Below are positions 35,664 to 42,730 of a DNA stretch of 64,000 nucleotides, one piece after another. The number at the start of each line of letters is the position of its first letter. Position 1 is the stretch's first letter. The notes beneath the pieces were generated by a model, which made no database searches, was not told the DNA's origin, and saw nothing but the letters and a program-made list of their open reading frames with translations. This stretch comes from Polynucleobacter sp. MG-6-Vaara-E2 (GTDB lineage: Bacteria > Pseudomonadota > Gammaproteobacteria > Burkholderiales > Burkholderiaceae), in assembly GCF_018687695.1 (NCBI RefSeq), contig NZ_CP061303.1:1567847-1631846 (forward strand). Direction: 5' to 3'. The position numbers were made by a program, and so were the translations under genes.

Positions 35664-36212
35664 CTAATGATTTCGGAAGCTACGGTTTTCGGCCATTCTT
35701 ATGAACTCTAGATCCAAAGATTTAGATCTTTCATATTCCCAATCCCGTGGGTAGGCAATTTCAGCTCTATCCCAATTCTTGATACGTAATTCCTCCTTCT
35801 CATCAAGCTCTTCATAAGTTGCAGCTATCAAAATATTTTCCTTAAGAGGTTCTTTTACACTTGCCTTTCTATTGCCCGCTGTATTGCCGACTCTTGGACG
35901 CACTAAGGGTATTAGATCGAGCCACCAAACACGAATACTTGCCCCGAAAACTTGATCGACTAATACTGCATCTGTATTTTGTGTGTTCTCTTCATTTATT
36001 AATGCAATTCTCAGCCCCCTATCTGCGAGCATCTGTAGGAGAGCTCTAGCCTCTTCATGATTCTTATATTCGACACAAAGTAGTTGATTCGAGGATATGA
36101 AGTTCACGTATCCATTCAAATCAAAAAGAAATTTGCCATAGCCGCCTATATAGCGCTCATGTATTGAACCCTTACGCATTAAGACTGAAACACCCTCTAT
36201 TAATACAGGCAT
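35664..36212 (-). CDS. hypothetical protein, first gene of the sacsin/NERD operon
   Basis: The 182-residue protein has a strand-rich first half (KFLFDLNGYVNFISSNQLLC), an alpha/beta middle with EEARALLQMLADRGLRIALI and VWWLDLIPLVRPRVG, and a charged C-terminus. No family is recognised. It starts the leftward operon; two GCTCA-type sites (one degenerate) lie 54 and 91 bases upstream in the region shared with the rightward gene at 36367, so it is probably controlled together with that gene. It ends eight bases before the SprT-like gene. Confidence 0.7.
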   Translation of the reverse strand: MPVLIEGVSVLMRKGSIHERYIGGYGKFLFDLNGYVNFISSNQLLCVEYKNHEEARALLQMLADRGLRIALINEENTQNTDAVLVDQVFGASIRVWWLDLIPLVRPRVGNTAGNRKASVKEPLKENILIAATYEELDEKEELRIKNWDRAEIAYPRDWEYERSKSLDLEFIRMAENRSFRNH

Positions 36213-36265
36213 AAATTCTCCATTTGTTCAATTAACTCTAGGAGGCTTAGATTAGTCAGTTGAAA

Positions 36266-36317
36266 GCTCAAAAACTGAGCTATTTAAGTTTTATTTTTGA
36301 TGGCTCATTCTATGGAC
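36266..36317. promoter_or_regulatory. paired operators between divergent units
   Basis: GCTCA-AAAAC-TGAGC at 36266-36280 is perfect in both arms. GCTCA-TTCTA-TGGAC at 36303-36317 has a degenerate right arm; the two are 37 bp apart. They lie between the defence operon (start 36212, leftward) and the pair starting at 36367 (rightward). Confidence 0.65.
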
Positions 36318-36366
36318 TTCAACTTATCCATACTAATTAATCTACACACTTCCACCTGAGGTACTT

Positions 36367-36840
36367 ATGACAGCACAGGTTTCAGAAAAACTGATTTATG
36401 GCGGCAATGAAATTCGTCTTTATACCAATCCGCTATCGCTATATTTGAAGCAGGCAGGCATTCGCTTTGAATCTCCAGTTACATCTAATTGGCGAGGATA
36501 TATTGGCACCTGGGAAATTCTGGAGCATGAAGGTGTTGAACGTCTCTATTTGGTAGCCTTGTCTGCACACAAGACTTATGAAGAGATTATTGGGCTATCT
36601 GATGTTTTTCCTGGTTGCGATAAAGTCTTTGCACACTGGTTCACAGGCGAATTGCGCTGTCCTCAAGGCGCCCAGCTCAAATACCGTCATATGGGATACG
36701 GGAGTATCTATGAATATGACCTCTTGATGGATTTTAAACAAGGTGTGCTGGTTAACAAGCACGCCCGCCATAATCAGGTTCCAGAAGAAGAGCCGATTGA
36801 TCCAGCAAAGATTCCTTCTTTTCTGAGGAAACAACAATGA
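36367..36840 (+). CDS. hypothetical protein
   Basis: Unknown family; 157 residues including YGGNEIRLYTNPLSLYLKQA, FPGCDKVFAHWFTGELRCPQ and HMGYGSIYEYDLLMDFKQGV, with many aromatic residues. No signal is seen. GAGGTA lies before the ATG. Its stop overlaps the next start as ATGA (36837-36840), so the two are translationally coupled, and the second is a membrane protein; a membrane-associated pair is likely. Confidence 0.7.
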   Translation: MTAQVSEKLIYGGNEIRLYTNPLSLYLKQAGIRFESPVTSNWRGYIGTWEILEHEGVERLYLVALSAHKTYEEIIGLSDVFPGCDKVFAHWFTGELRCPQGAQLKYRHMGYGSIYEYDLLMDFKQGVLVNKHARHNQVPEEEPIDPAKIPSFLRKQQ

Positions 36841-37442
36841 TTGACTCTCTATTGTCCTGGAGGCCTGAGACCTGGGTTGAGCACCTACTTCTCTATCTCA
36901 TCCCAGGTACTTTAATGGTTGGCTACTTGCTTGTCTCAACATGGCTTGAAAAGCCCTCTGACTTTGCCAAAGGTCTCATGAAAATCATGGGTAAAGAAGA
37001 AACGCTACTGGATAGGCTAAAAGAGGCTGGTGTATATGGCATTGCCTTGGTCTGCGTCTTAGCTGGCTGGCCAGGATTTATGATTTGGTTTATCAAAGAG
37101 AAGCGCGATGCTGCTGTTCAACAAAAGTTCTATGATGCACCTGACTTTAATTGCCTACCTGAACACCTAGTAGCAATAGTCAATCCACTTGATGCAGAGA
37201 TTGCCAGCTACATCATTGACCCTCTAGCAAGCGTTCCTGCTCTACCCTTTGGGCATTTGAATAAAGGCTGGGTAAATTTTCTGACTGATATGACAGATGA
37301 TCGCGATGAAATGTGGTCTTTTTATGTGCCCAAGGGTAGTAAATGTGGGAAGCACCGCTTTGCTGCCACAACTGATATCAGAGGTTACGCTAGGGTTCGC
37401 AATGGGAAGGTATTGGGAGAATTTATTACTGAATCCGATTAG
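36837..37442 (+). CDS. membrane-anchored hypothetical protein
   Basis: The 201 residues contain two hydrophobic helices (about 17-35, LLLYLIPGTLMVGYLLVSTW; about 68-92, YGIALVCVLAGWPGFMIWFI). A charged loop connects them and a soluble C-terminal half carries KGWVNFLTDMTDDRDEMWSF and KCGKHRFAATTDIRG. No family is recognised. It is coupled to the upstream gene by an ATGA overlap. Its stop codon TAG overlaps the first base of a GCTCA-N5-TGAGC operator, which must therefore serve something downstream. Confidence 0.7.
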   Translation: MIDSLLSWRPETWVEHLLLYLIPGTLMVGYLLVSTWLEKPSDFAKGLMKIMGKEETLLDRLKEAGVYGIALVCVLAGWPGFMIWFIKEKRDAAVQQKFYDAPDFNCLPEHLVAIVNPLDAEIASYIIDPLASVPALPFGHLNKGWVNFLTDMTDDRDEMWSFYVPKGSKCGKHRFAATTDIRGYARVRNGKVLGEFITESD

Positions 37443-37456
37443 CTCATTATTTGAGC
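37442..37456. promoter_or_regulatory. GCTCA-N5-TGAGC operator
   Basis: Both arms are perfect (GCTCA 37442-37446, TGAGC 37452-37456). No coding gene starts within 200 bp downstream on the plus strand, but a terminator lies at 37646, which makes an operator-driven small RNA possible. Confidence 0.6.
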
Positions 37457-37673
37457 TTTAGCCCTGCTTTAATGAATTCATTAGCTGTTTAATTTGTTTT
37501 GGTGATCACCGGGATCAGGTATGAGTGCCCCAAGATCAAAGGACTACCTTTTGTTGATTAGCCCTTCTCATGAGAAAACCATACCAGCATGTGCATTCTG
37601 CTATACCCATTTCGTTGGGGCCTCCTTCAGGGTGCGAGCAAGCTGACAGCCGGGAAAGACCGGCTGTTTTTCT
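37457..37673 (+). ncRNA. possible small RNA between operator and terminator
   Basis: About 190 bases without a believable coding frame lie between a GCTCA-N5-TGAGC site and a GC-rich rho-independent terminator. GGTGATCACC (a perfect 10-bp palindrome) lies near 37499. No known RNA family is recognised. The call rests on the operator-gap-terminator layout only. Confidence 0.3.
37646..37673 (+). terminator. rho-independent terminator
   Basis: ACAGCCGG and CCGGCTGT form an 8-bp stem with a six-base loop, followed by five T on the plus strand. It would end the 36367-37442 transcript or the possible small RNA, just before the end of the convergent gene at 37672. Confidence 0.8.
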
Positions 37674-37932
37674 ATTCGTTAATCACAACTCTACCGATCA
37701 AATCCCCCATCACCATACCCCCTTCACGGTAGATAGCGATGTAGCGATTAAGGCGAACTGACTTTACAAGCTCGTCATCATCTTCACATAAGTGAACTTC
37801 TTTTTGACAGTCATTACAAAAGTGCACCTTGTCATCATCCGTTGGGGTTAACTCATCCCACTTTGCTGTGCACTTAAATGCAAAGACACAGTTGCGAATC
37901 GTGTAATCATCATCTTCTGGCATTCGAATCAT
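37672..37932 (-). CDS. small cysteine-rich protein
   Basis: The 86 residues include IRNCVFAFKCTAKWDELTPT, VHFCNDCQKEVHLCED and a tail RYIAIYREGG. The layout FKC-x-x-KW-x-x-L, then FC-x-x-C-x-x-x-V, is a small putative zinc-binding module I know from many uncharacterised bacterial proteins, usually short and stand-alone. Four or five cysteines could bind one metal ion. The function is unknown. It lies 31 bases downstream of the transglutaminase-like gene's stop in the opposite reading order, so it may have its own promoter. Confidence 0.65.
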   Translation of the reverse strand: MIRMPEDDDYTIRNCVFAFKCTAKWDELTPTDDDKVHFCNDCQKEVHLCEDDDELVKSVRLNRYIAIYREGGMVMGDLIGRVVINE

Positions 37933-37963
37933 TTATTTCTCTCCTTATTTAGAGCTTCTTTTG

Positions 37964-39871
37964 TTACTCATAAAAAATCTGCCCGCGCATATCTTTAATA
38001 AAGACTTGATAGAAGTCTTTCCAGTTCTGCAGCTCTTCTGGCTGGCAGACTGCTCCCGGTCTTTGAATGGCTAGCTTTCTAATAACAAAGATATTGTTCT
38101 TTACTTCGTTATAGGTTGCTTCGTATTCAATGCCGGCTTTTTTGTAGCTTACATTAGGTGGAATACGCGTTACCTTGGTGTTGCTTGGAAATCTGATTTG
38201 GTAAGCCTCTCCTATCATTCTGGTGGAACAGACATATGGAACTGTAAATTTCTCAGGCGGCCTATCACTGGCAATGGCAGCTAACTCTCCAGGCGCTAAG
38301 CCAATAGGCACTGTCATTGCTCCCGGTCCTGGCACATTCGCAATGGCGTCTAAGGTGAACTCAGTGTCGGTTGTAAATGGTTTATCTAGATCATAGACAT
38401 AACTAGTAGTGATCTTGCCTTCGCCTGTTTGCCTAAATTTAGCTAACTGGTTTTTAACTAGCTTATCTGAGTAGGATGTTTCAGCACCCTCGTACTTATA
38501 ACGAGCACTGATTGCAGCACTTCCAAAATACATAGTGTGTGCCTTACCGGTAATCCGCCCATCTTTCTCAATCTGCATAGAGATACCAGTAGCCATATCA
38601 CTATCTTCTTTCTTAGGCTTGGGTGTGCGCCCTACCTTTGCTAATTTAGTGAGTAGTACAGGCTTATCCATCTCATCCGAGGGCAACGTGCCGTAGCTCG
38701 CCATCTCATCAGTCGAGTCTAGATATAGATTCCAGGCTGGGATATAGGTGATGACATGATTAAAAGGCCCCAAGACTGGGTATTTAGGGAGTACATAAGC
38801 ATTGCCTGAGTTAATTAATGCGCTGGTTGCATCGATGCCCTTAGCTGCCAATAAAGTAATTAAGAGTGCGTTGTGATCTTTGCAGTCACCATAGCGATTT
38901 TTCAGCACGCTATTGGCATCGTGTGGCACGATCCCACCATCAGCAAGGTAGATAGCTACATAACGAATGTTTCTGGCTACCCAGTGATAGATCGCCTTGG
39001 CCTGTTCTTTTTTTAGGTCGAGTTTTGGATTATTTTGAACCTTCTTGTCTAGCCCTTTAGTGATCTCATCAGCTTGTTTCTGAATTTCTGGGGTGATGAT
39101 GAATTTACCTTTAATGCGCTCTTCATATGCCTTGGCAAAAGCCTCTTGACTTGGGAAGCTGGAAATATAAATATGAGGAGCATAGTCGTTACTAGAGACT
39201 TGATATAGCTCTTTTTTCTTCATCTTGAGGTTTTCATATGTGTAGCTCACATGACGTACGCCACCAACCACTTCATCTCTCGTTTGTTTAACGTCTTTAA
39301 TATCGGTATAGAGCTTTAAGTCTTCCGGATAACTGAGGTTGTACTCATAAGACTTCACCTCCACATTAGGCGAGAAGATCAGCCTGGTATAGAAATAACC
39401 TGGCAATAGTGGCTTGTAGGTTGTTAGCCTCGTCTTGTAATAGGTTTTAGAACCCGGCGTTACCTTTGGGAAGATGATGATCTTGTGCTTTTGATCGGAG
39501 AACATTGCTGCGCCAGAGCTATTGTCATCCTCTACTGTGCGTATGGCATTGGCGGCTACCGGGATTTTTTCTCCCTTAGGGGTGATTGTGTAGGCATCAA
39601 GCACTTCTAGCTTGGATAGCGTGGAGTTATATGGCAAGTCGGCTTGTGACTCAGAGTCAACGACTAACTGCGATTTCACCAAGGTAGTGAGTTCATCAAT
39701 CTCAACAACCGTACCATCGGCCTGAATAGTTTCTGTGATGATGGCTCTTTCAACAGCAGAAAGTGATTCGAGCTCACCTCTGCCTGCGCTGGTTATGCCA
39801 ACATTGGCGAGCAATAAGAATCCCAGAAGGACTGCCGCAAGACTACTAATTGATTGAATTGCGAATTTCAT
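37964..39871 (-). CDS. secreted DUF3857 / transglutaminase-like protein
   Basis: A signal peptide (about 1-29, ending NVGITSAG) is followed by a DUF3857 domain (about 40-230), then a transglutaminase core. That core has C330 in RYGDCKDHNALL, H372 in GPFNHVITYI and D385 in NLYLDSTDE, the Cys-His-Asp triad. The remaining 240 residues are beta-rich, as in relatives of this two-domain family. Such proteins sit in the periplasm and their substrates are unknown; they act on peptide bonds or crosslinks. The length of 635 is typical. It follows the small gene at 39879 by seven bases. Confidence 0.88.
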   Translation of the reverse strand: MKFAIQSISSLAAVLLGFLLLANVGITSAGRGELESLSAVERAIITETIQADGTVVEIDELTTLVKSQLVVDSESQADLPYNSTLSKLEVLDAYTITPKGEKIPVAANAIRTVEDDNSSGAAMFSDQKHKIIIFPKVTPGSKTYYKTRLTTYKPLLPGYFYTRLIFSPNVEVKSYEYNLSYPEDLKLYTDIKDVKQTRDEVVGGVRHVSYTYENLKMKKKELYQVSSNDYAPHIYISSFPSQEAFAKAYEERIKGKFIITPEIQKQADEITKGLDKKVQNNPKLDLKKEQAKAIYHWVARNIRYVAIYLADGGIVPHDANSVLKNRYGDCKDHNALLITLLAAKGIDATSALINSGNAYVLPKYPVLGPFNHVITYIPAWNLYLDSTDEMASYGTLPSDEMDKPVLLTKLAKVGRTPKPKKEDSDMATGISMQIEKDGRITGKAHTMYFGSAAISARYKYEGAETSYSDKLVKNQLAKFRQTGEGKITTSYVYDLDKPFTTDTEFTLDAIANVPGPGAMTVPIGLAPGELAAIASDRPPEKFTVPYVCSTRMIGEAYQIRFPSNTKVTRIPPNVSYKKAGIEYEATYNEVKNNIFVIRKLAIQRPGAVCQPEELQNWKDFYQVFIKDMRGQIFYE

Positions 39872-39878
39872 AAGATCC

Positions 39879-40166
39879 TTAGCGCCTTACATACGATTGT
39901 ATGTAAGCCTTACGTTTATTAACTTCACTTGTAAAAATAATTCCTGCGCTGTCATGGATCATCGCCAACGGTTCTTGCAGAAGTGTTTTTTCTGGCATGT
40001 ATGGATTACCATTTCCATCCCTGAGCCTGAACTTAGGTAAACCTAAGATCTTTGAGGCATCAACATAGGCAGCAACAGCCAAAGGCCTAGAGAGGGGTAC
40101 GGCTGACTTTCCAGCTGGAGAAACCTGCAGGGGCATGAAGGTAACGAATACAAGGGTGCTTAGCAT
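39879..40166 (-). CDS. small hypothetical, possibly exported protein
   Basis: I use the ATG at 40166, preceded by AAAGAG. It gives 95 residues with a hydrophobic head MLSTLVFVTFMPLQVSPAG that could be a weak signal peptide, though it lacks a leading basic residue. A GTG at 40211 would add 15 residues and bury that head. The rest has KFRLRDGNGNPYMPEKTLLQ and FTSEVNKRKAYIQSYVRR. No family is recognised. It precedes the transglutaminase-like gene by seven bases and shares an intergenic operator with the secreted-protein genes to its right. Confidence 0.6.
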   Translation of the reverse strand: MLSTLVFVTFMPLQVSPAGKSAVPLSRPLAVAAYVDASKILGLPKFRLRDGNGNPYMPEKTLLQEPLAMIHDSAGIIFTSEVNKRKAYIQSYVRR

Positions 40167-40213
40167 GGGCTCTTTATGAAATTTGTTAGGTATTTCATTT
40201 TCTTGGGCCACTA

Positions 40214-40228
40214 GCTCATTGGGTGAGC
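40214..40228. promoter_or_regulatory. GCTCA-N5-TGAGC operator between divergent units
   Basis: GCTCA 40214-40218 and TGAGC 40224-40228. It lies 48 bp upstream of both the leftward start at 40166 and the rightward start at 40276, midway between the two units, which suits regulation of both. Confidence 0.65.
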
Positions 40229-40275
40229 CTTATTGCTTTTAATCTAACTCCATCAAGACTTATTTGGAGGTAAGC

Positions 40276-40590
40276 ATGAAATATCTAATCACTCTATTTT
40301 TAATAGCCCAAGCCGCTCTAATGGCACGGGGAGCATCGGCTCAGGCTATTTATGGACCCACCGGGAATTACCTTGGCTATAGTCAAACAGCGCCAAGCGG
40401 TGTCACTAATGTTTACAACGCCACTGGTCAGAACGTTCAGTCTTTTCAAACCGATAACGGGCAGACCAATTTTTATAGCCCTCAGGGTGCATATCAAGGC
40501 ACTTCAACCACGCCTGTTTATGCAGCGCCAAATACTTCGATCAATACGCCGCGCCAAGCACCTCAGGCGCCTTCTGCGAAAGGTTGGTAA
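40276..40590 (+). CDS. small secreted protein with GVTNV motif
   Basis: GGAGG precedes the ATG at 40276 by six bases; an upstream TTG is not needed. The signal peptide (about 1-22, YLITLFLIAQAALMARGASA) precedes YGPTGNYLGYSQTAPSGVTN followed by VYNATGQNV. The same frame, GN-x-x-GY-x4-P-x-GVTNV, occurs in the protein at 40795. The remaining 60 residues are Gln/Thr/Pro-rich and likely unfolded. It is the first of a run of five rightward genes with overlaps or short gaps. A cell-surface or periplasmic role is implied; no function is known. Confidence 0.75.
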   Translation: MKYLITLFLIAQAALMARGASAQAIYGPTGNYLGYSQTAPSGVTNVYNATGQNVQSFQTDNGQTNFYSPQGAYQGTSTTPVYAAPNTSINTPRQAPQAPSAKGW

Positions 40591-40593
40591 AAA

Positions 40594-40785
40594 ATGAAAA
40601 GGCTAGTCATTGCTGCGATGTTAATTAGCATCGCCATTCCTGTTTTTGCACGCACCGATGGCGGCAGCAAGAAGAGCTCGCAAAAATATAACAATCCAAG
40701 TGGGCATGAGAATTGCTACTACTGCTGGAAAGATTTGAGCACTAACTACACACCGTCCCGCCACAAATATGCCAAAAAATCTTAG
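40594..40785 (+). CDS. small secreted protein
   Basis: The 63-residue product has a signal peptide MKRLVIAAMLISIAIPVFA with cleavage after VFA. A mature peptide of about 44 residues remains, rich in Lys, Ser and Tyr, with two cysteines two residues apart (ENCYYCWKD). It starts three bases after the stop of the upstream gene, so it is translationally coupled. The CxxC pair could bind metal or form a disulphide. No relatives are recognised. Confidence 0.7.
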   Translation: MKRLVIAAMLISIAIPVFARTDGGSKKSSQKYNNPSGHENCYYCWKDLSTNYTPSRHKYAKKS

Positions 40786-40794
40786 GAGATCTAA

Positions 40795-41100
40795 ATGAAG
40801 CGATTACTTGTTACGGGTGCCCTTCTAATTTCTAGCGTCAGTCAAGCCCAAGTAACTAGCTGGGATAACTCACCTTTAAATTACAACAACAGCCCTCTTA
40901 ACTACAACAACTCACCCTTGAATTACAACAATTCGCCATTGAATTATCAAAACAGCCCCCTTAACTACAACTCAACCAATGGGGTTTATGACAACAATGG
41001 AAATCGAATTGGCTATGAAACTCAGTCACCCACTGGCGTCACCAATGTCTTCGATAACAATGGCAACAGGATCGGGTACTCACCTAGCAAAAGACAATGA
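40795..41100 (+). CDS. secreted heptad-repeat protein (NSPLNYN repeats) with GVTNV motif
   Basis: A signal peptide (about 1-18, ending VSQAQ) is followed by five tandem heptads NSPLNYN (one NSPLNYQ). Then come NGVYDNNGNRIGYETQSPTG, VTNVFDNNG and a second NRIGY. Asn-Ser-Pro-rich heptads of this kind are found in exported proteins of many gamma- and betaproteobacteria, function unknown. The second half is paralogous to the protein at 40276. AGGAG stands seven bases before the ATG. The stop overlaps the next start (ATGA at 41097), so it is coupled. Repeat number may vary between strains. Confidence 0.8.
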   Translation: MKRLLVTGALLISSVSQAQVTSWDNSPLNYNNSPLNYNNSPLNYNNSPLNYQNSPLNYNSTNGVYDNNGNRIGYETQSPTGVTNVFDNNGNRIGYSPSKRQ

Positions 41101-41297
41101 GTACATACGAATATGAACTAATCAAAATGGAGCCCGTATCATCAGACATTGATACGGTAGAAAATATCCTTAATGAAAAAGGTGGTGAGGGGTTTCGTTT
41201 TGTGGCGGTACAAAAGTTTTGGACACAAGATGACTATGGACAACCGATTCAGAGGAATTTCTTAGTGCTTGAGAAAAAAGATGAGGAAGAACTATAA
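41097..41297 (+). CDS. DUF4177-like small protein
   Basis: The 66 residues MSTYEYELIKMEPVSSDIDT, then a helix VENILNEKGGEGFRFVAVQK, then a strand NFLVLEKK follow the DUF4177 pattern (Y-E-Y-x-hydrophobic, a helix with LNE-x-G-x-EG, and a final strand). DUF4177 has no known function. It overlaps the gene upstream by four bases and is followed after two bases by the HAD gene, so it belongs to the same transcript. Confidence 0.7.
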   Translation: MSTYEYELIKMEPVSSDIDTVENILNEKGGEGFRFVAVQKFWTQDDYGQPIQRNFLVLEKKDEEEL

Positions 41298-41299
41298 GA

Positions 41300-41725
41300 G
41301 TGCATAAGGAAAAGCTGATTTTTTTAGATTTTGATGGAGTTTTACATCCAACTCACTTTGCGGGTGAATCTCCATTCTCACGCGCAGCTCTTTTAGAAGA
41401 ATCTTTTAACTTGCTATCACCCAAAATTGTGATTTCATCTAGCTGGCGCTTTACACACAATCTTGAAAAACTACAAAAGACCTTACCTACTTTTATTTCA
41501 TCACTCATTATTGGTGCCACTGGAGCAGCAGTAATTGGCAAACATCCACGCTTCACGGAAATTCAGAATTACTTACAGAGTTACGGACCAGCAGATTGGA
41601 GAGCGCTTGATGATTCTTATTGGGAATTTCCAAATCCTTGTCCTAGACTAATCCGCTGCAACCCTAATACCGGTATTACTGATAGACAAATACTGGAACT
41701 AAACCAATGGCTCATTCAGGGTTAG
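41300..41725 (+). CDS. HAD-superfamily domain protein
   Basis: Motif I LIFLDFDGVLHPTHF has the nucleophile D10 and the acid D12. Motif II is IVISSSWRF with its Ser. A late DD in RALDDSYWEFP could supply the acidic motif IV. This is the short HAD type seen in nucleic-acid repair proteins (the HAD_SAK group). The size of 141 residues fits with no cap domain. The start is a GTG at 41300, two bases after the upstream stop. Phosphatase activity on a small or nucleic-acid substrate is expected. Convergent with the gene at 41728 with almost no gap. Confidence 0.75.
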   Translation: MHKEKLIFLDFDGVLHPTHFAGESPFSRAALLEESFNLLSPKIVISSSWRFTHNLEKLQKTLPTFISSLIIGATGAAVIGKHPRFTEIQNYLQSYGPADWRALDDSYWEFPNPCPRLIRCNPNTGITDRQILELNQWLIQG

Positions 41726-41727
41726 GG

Positions 41728-42078
41728 CTACAAAGTCATTGGGTCTAAGTCCGGCTCTGGCTCATAGTCTTCAAACTCAAAGCGCATTTGCCCAGATAAA
41801 GGAGTTAAGCAGCGCAAGAATCGATCCGGTACTAAGCCCACCCTCTCATGACGTAACTCCCCTTTGTTAGGCAAGTGGTAACAAATCGTATGGCCTTGAG
41901 CTAGGACTTTGACGCGCCAAACTGGAATTACTCCCCAATCAATATCTGGCCAGTGCATTAAGCCCATAGGCTCAATCACCTTCACAATGATTCCCTTATT
42001 AATTGAAAATTTACTATCAGCAATCATGGCAATGCACCCTAACTCGCAACGCAAATGAATATGCCCATTCCTAGACAT
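41728..42078 (-). CDS. hypothetical protein, paralogue of its upstream neighbour
   Basis: It shares with the protein at 42071 the frame K(I/V)GxIVKV-x-x-x-x-G, a W-x-V-x-V strand and the block PDRFLRCLTPLSG (PDTYLRRLTPPSG there). The two are tandem duplicates of an unknown SH3-like or beta-barrel family. The ATG at 42078 overlaps the end of the upstream gene; a TTG at 42096 is the alternative. The tail is acidic. Function is unknown. Confidence 0.65.
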   Translation of the reverse strand: MSRNGHIHLRCELGCIAMIADSKFSINKGIIVKVIEPMGLMHWPDIDWGVIPVWRVKVLAQGHTICYHLPNKGELRHERVGLVPDRFLRCLTPLSGQMRFEFEDYEPEPDLDPMTL

Positions 42079-42424
42079 TGCTTTCGCTTTCCACAAAATC
42101 TAGTTCATGAAAATTCATTTGCAGCTGCTCTGAGTCTATAAACTCATTCATAAGGTATCCGCTAGGCGGAGTTAAGCGTCTAAGATAAGTGTCAGGAACC
42201 GGACCAGATGTAAATGGTTTAAATTCTTCGCCTTCATATTGGTAGTACAAGAAGCTACCTTCACTGGCTACCTCTACATTCCAGGTATAGACCAGCTCTT
42301 CATGATTTGCCCATTCCTCAAATCCAACAGCTGAAACTATCTTCACGATATTGCCTAGATTTTTTGGATAACTACAATTCACGGTAATTGCTAAGTCACC
42401 AACTGAACAATTAAGTTTTCTCAT
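42071..42424 (-). CDS. hypothetical protein, tandem paralogue
   Basis: The 117-residue protein MRKLNCSVGDLAITVNCSYP carries the shared GNIVKI and PDTYLRRLTPPSG blocks described for its neighbour. No family is recognised. The order is small membrane protein, this, paralogue, all leftward with overlaps (four bases and eight bases), so one transcript starts at the divergent region 42607-42730 that carries the operator. Cytoplasmic location is likely. Confidence 0.65.
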   Translation of the reverse strand: MRKLNCSVGDLAITVNCSYPKNLGNIVKIVSAVGFEEWANHEELVYTWNVEVASEGSFLYYQYEGEEFKPFTSGPVPDTYLRRLTPPSGYLMNEFIDSEQLQMNFHELDFVESESNV

Positions 42425-42606
42425 CTTCTTCCCCTATACTGCGCGCGCACCCTCTCACGCTTAACAAAAAATAGGTGCTCAACAAATGGTTTGCCACAAA
42501 CCATAAAAAGACCCAATAAAAAGATGGCCATCAACTTGGGGGTGAAATAACCTTGCTCAAAGTTGTAACAACTCAAAAATATTAGTAAGAACCCTAAAAG
42601 CTTCAT
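42421..42606 (-). CDS. small membrane protein
   Basis: 61 residues with two hydrophobic helices (MKLLGFLLIFLSCYNF, then LMAIFLLGLFMVCGKPFVEH) and a basic tail VKRERVRAQYRGRR, which should face the cytoplasm. AAGGAG lies nine bases before the ATG. First gene of the leftward set that shares its promoter region with the WYL regulator. Function unknown. Confidence 0.7.
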   Translation of the reverse strand: MKLLGFLLIFLSCYNFEQGYFTPKLMAIFLLGLFMVCGKPFVEHLFFVKRERVRAQYRGRR

Positions 42607-42654
42607 TTGGAGCGTCTCCTTATGGTCATATCTACGAAGAATAATGAGCTACTA

Positions 42655-42669
42655 GCTCATTAAATGAGC
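42655..42669. promoter_or_regulatory. GCTCA-N5-TGAGC operator at the WYL regulator
   Basis: GCTCA 42655-42659, TTAAA, TGAGC 42665-42669; in full AGCTCATTAAATGAGCT is a 17-bp palindrome, the most symmetrical copy in the window. A further TGAGC half-site lies about ten bases to the left. It is 61 bp upstream of the WYL gene's ATG and 48 bp upstream of the divergent small membrane protein, as expected for autoregulation. Confidence 0.7.
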
Positions 42670-42730
42670 TATAAAGTATCTATAGTTATTAAAACTACAA
42701 ATATTCTTATCCCTGCAATTGGAGAGCTTT

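Noticed and set aside
37570..37761. A 63-residue frame after the 37442 operator
   Set aside because: No Shine-Dalgarno, it crosses the terminator hairpin, and it overlaps the opposite-strand cysteine-rich gene; composition is not protein-like.
40858..40985. Tandem 21-bp repeats that could suggest a CRISPR or VNTR
   Set aside because: They are in-frame codons for NSPLNYN heptads of a secreted protein; there are no unique spacers.
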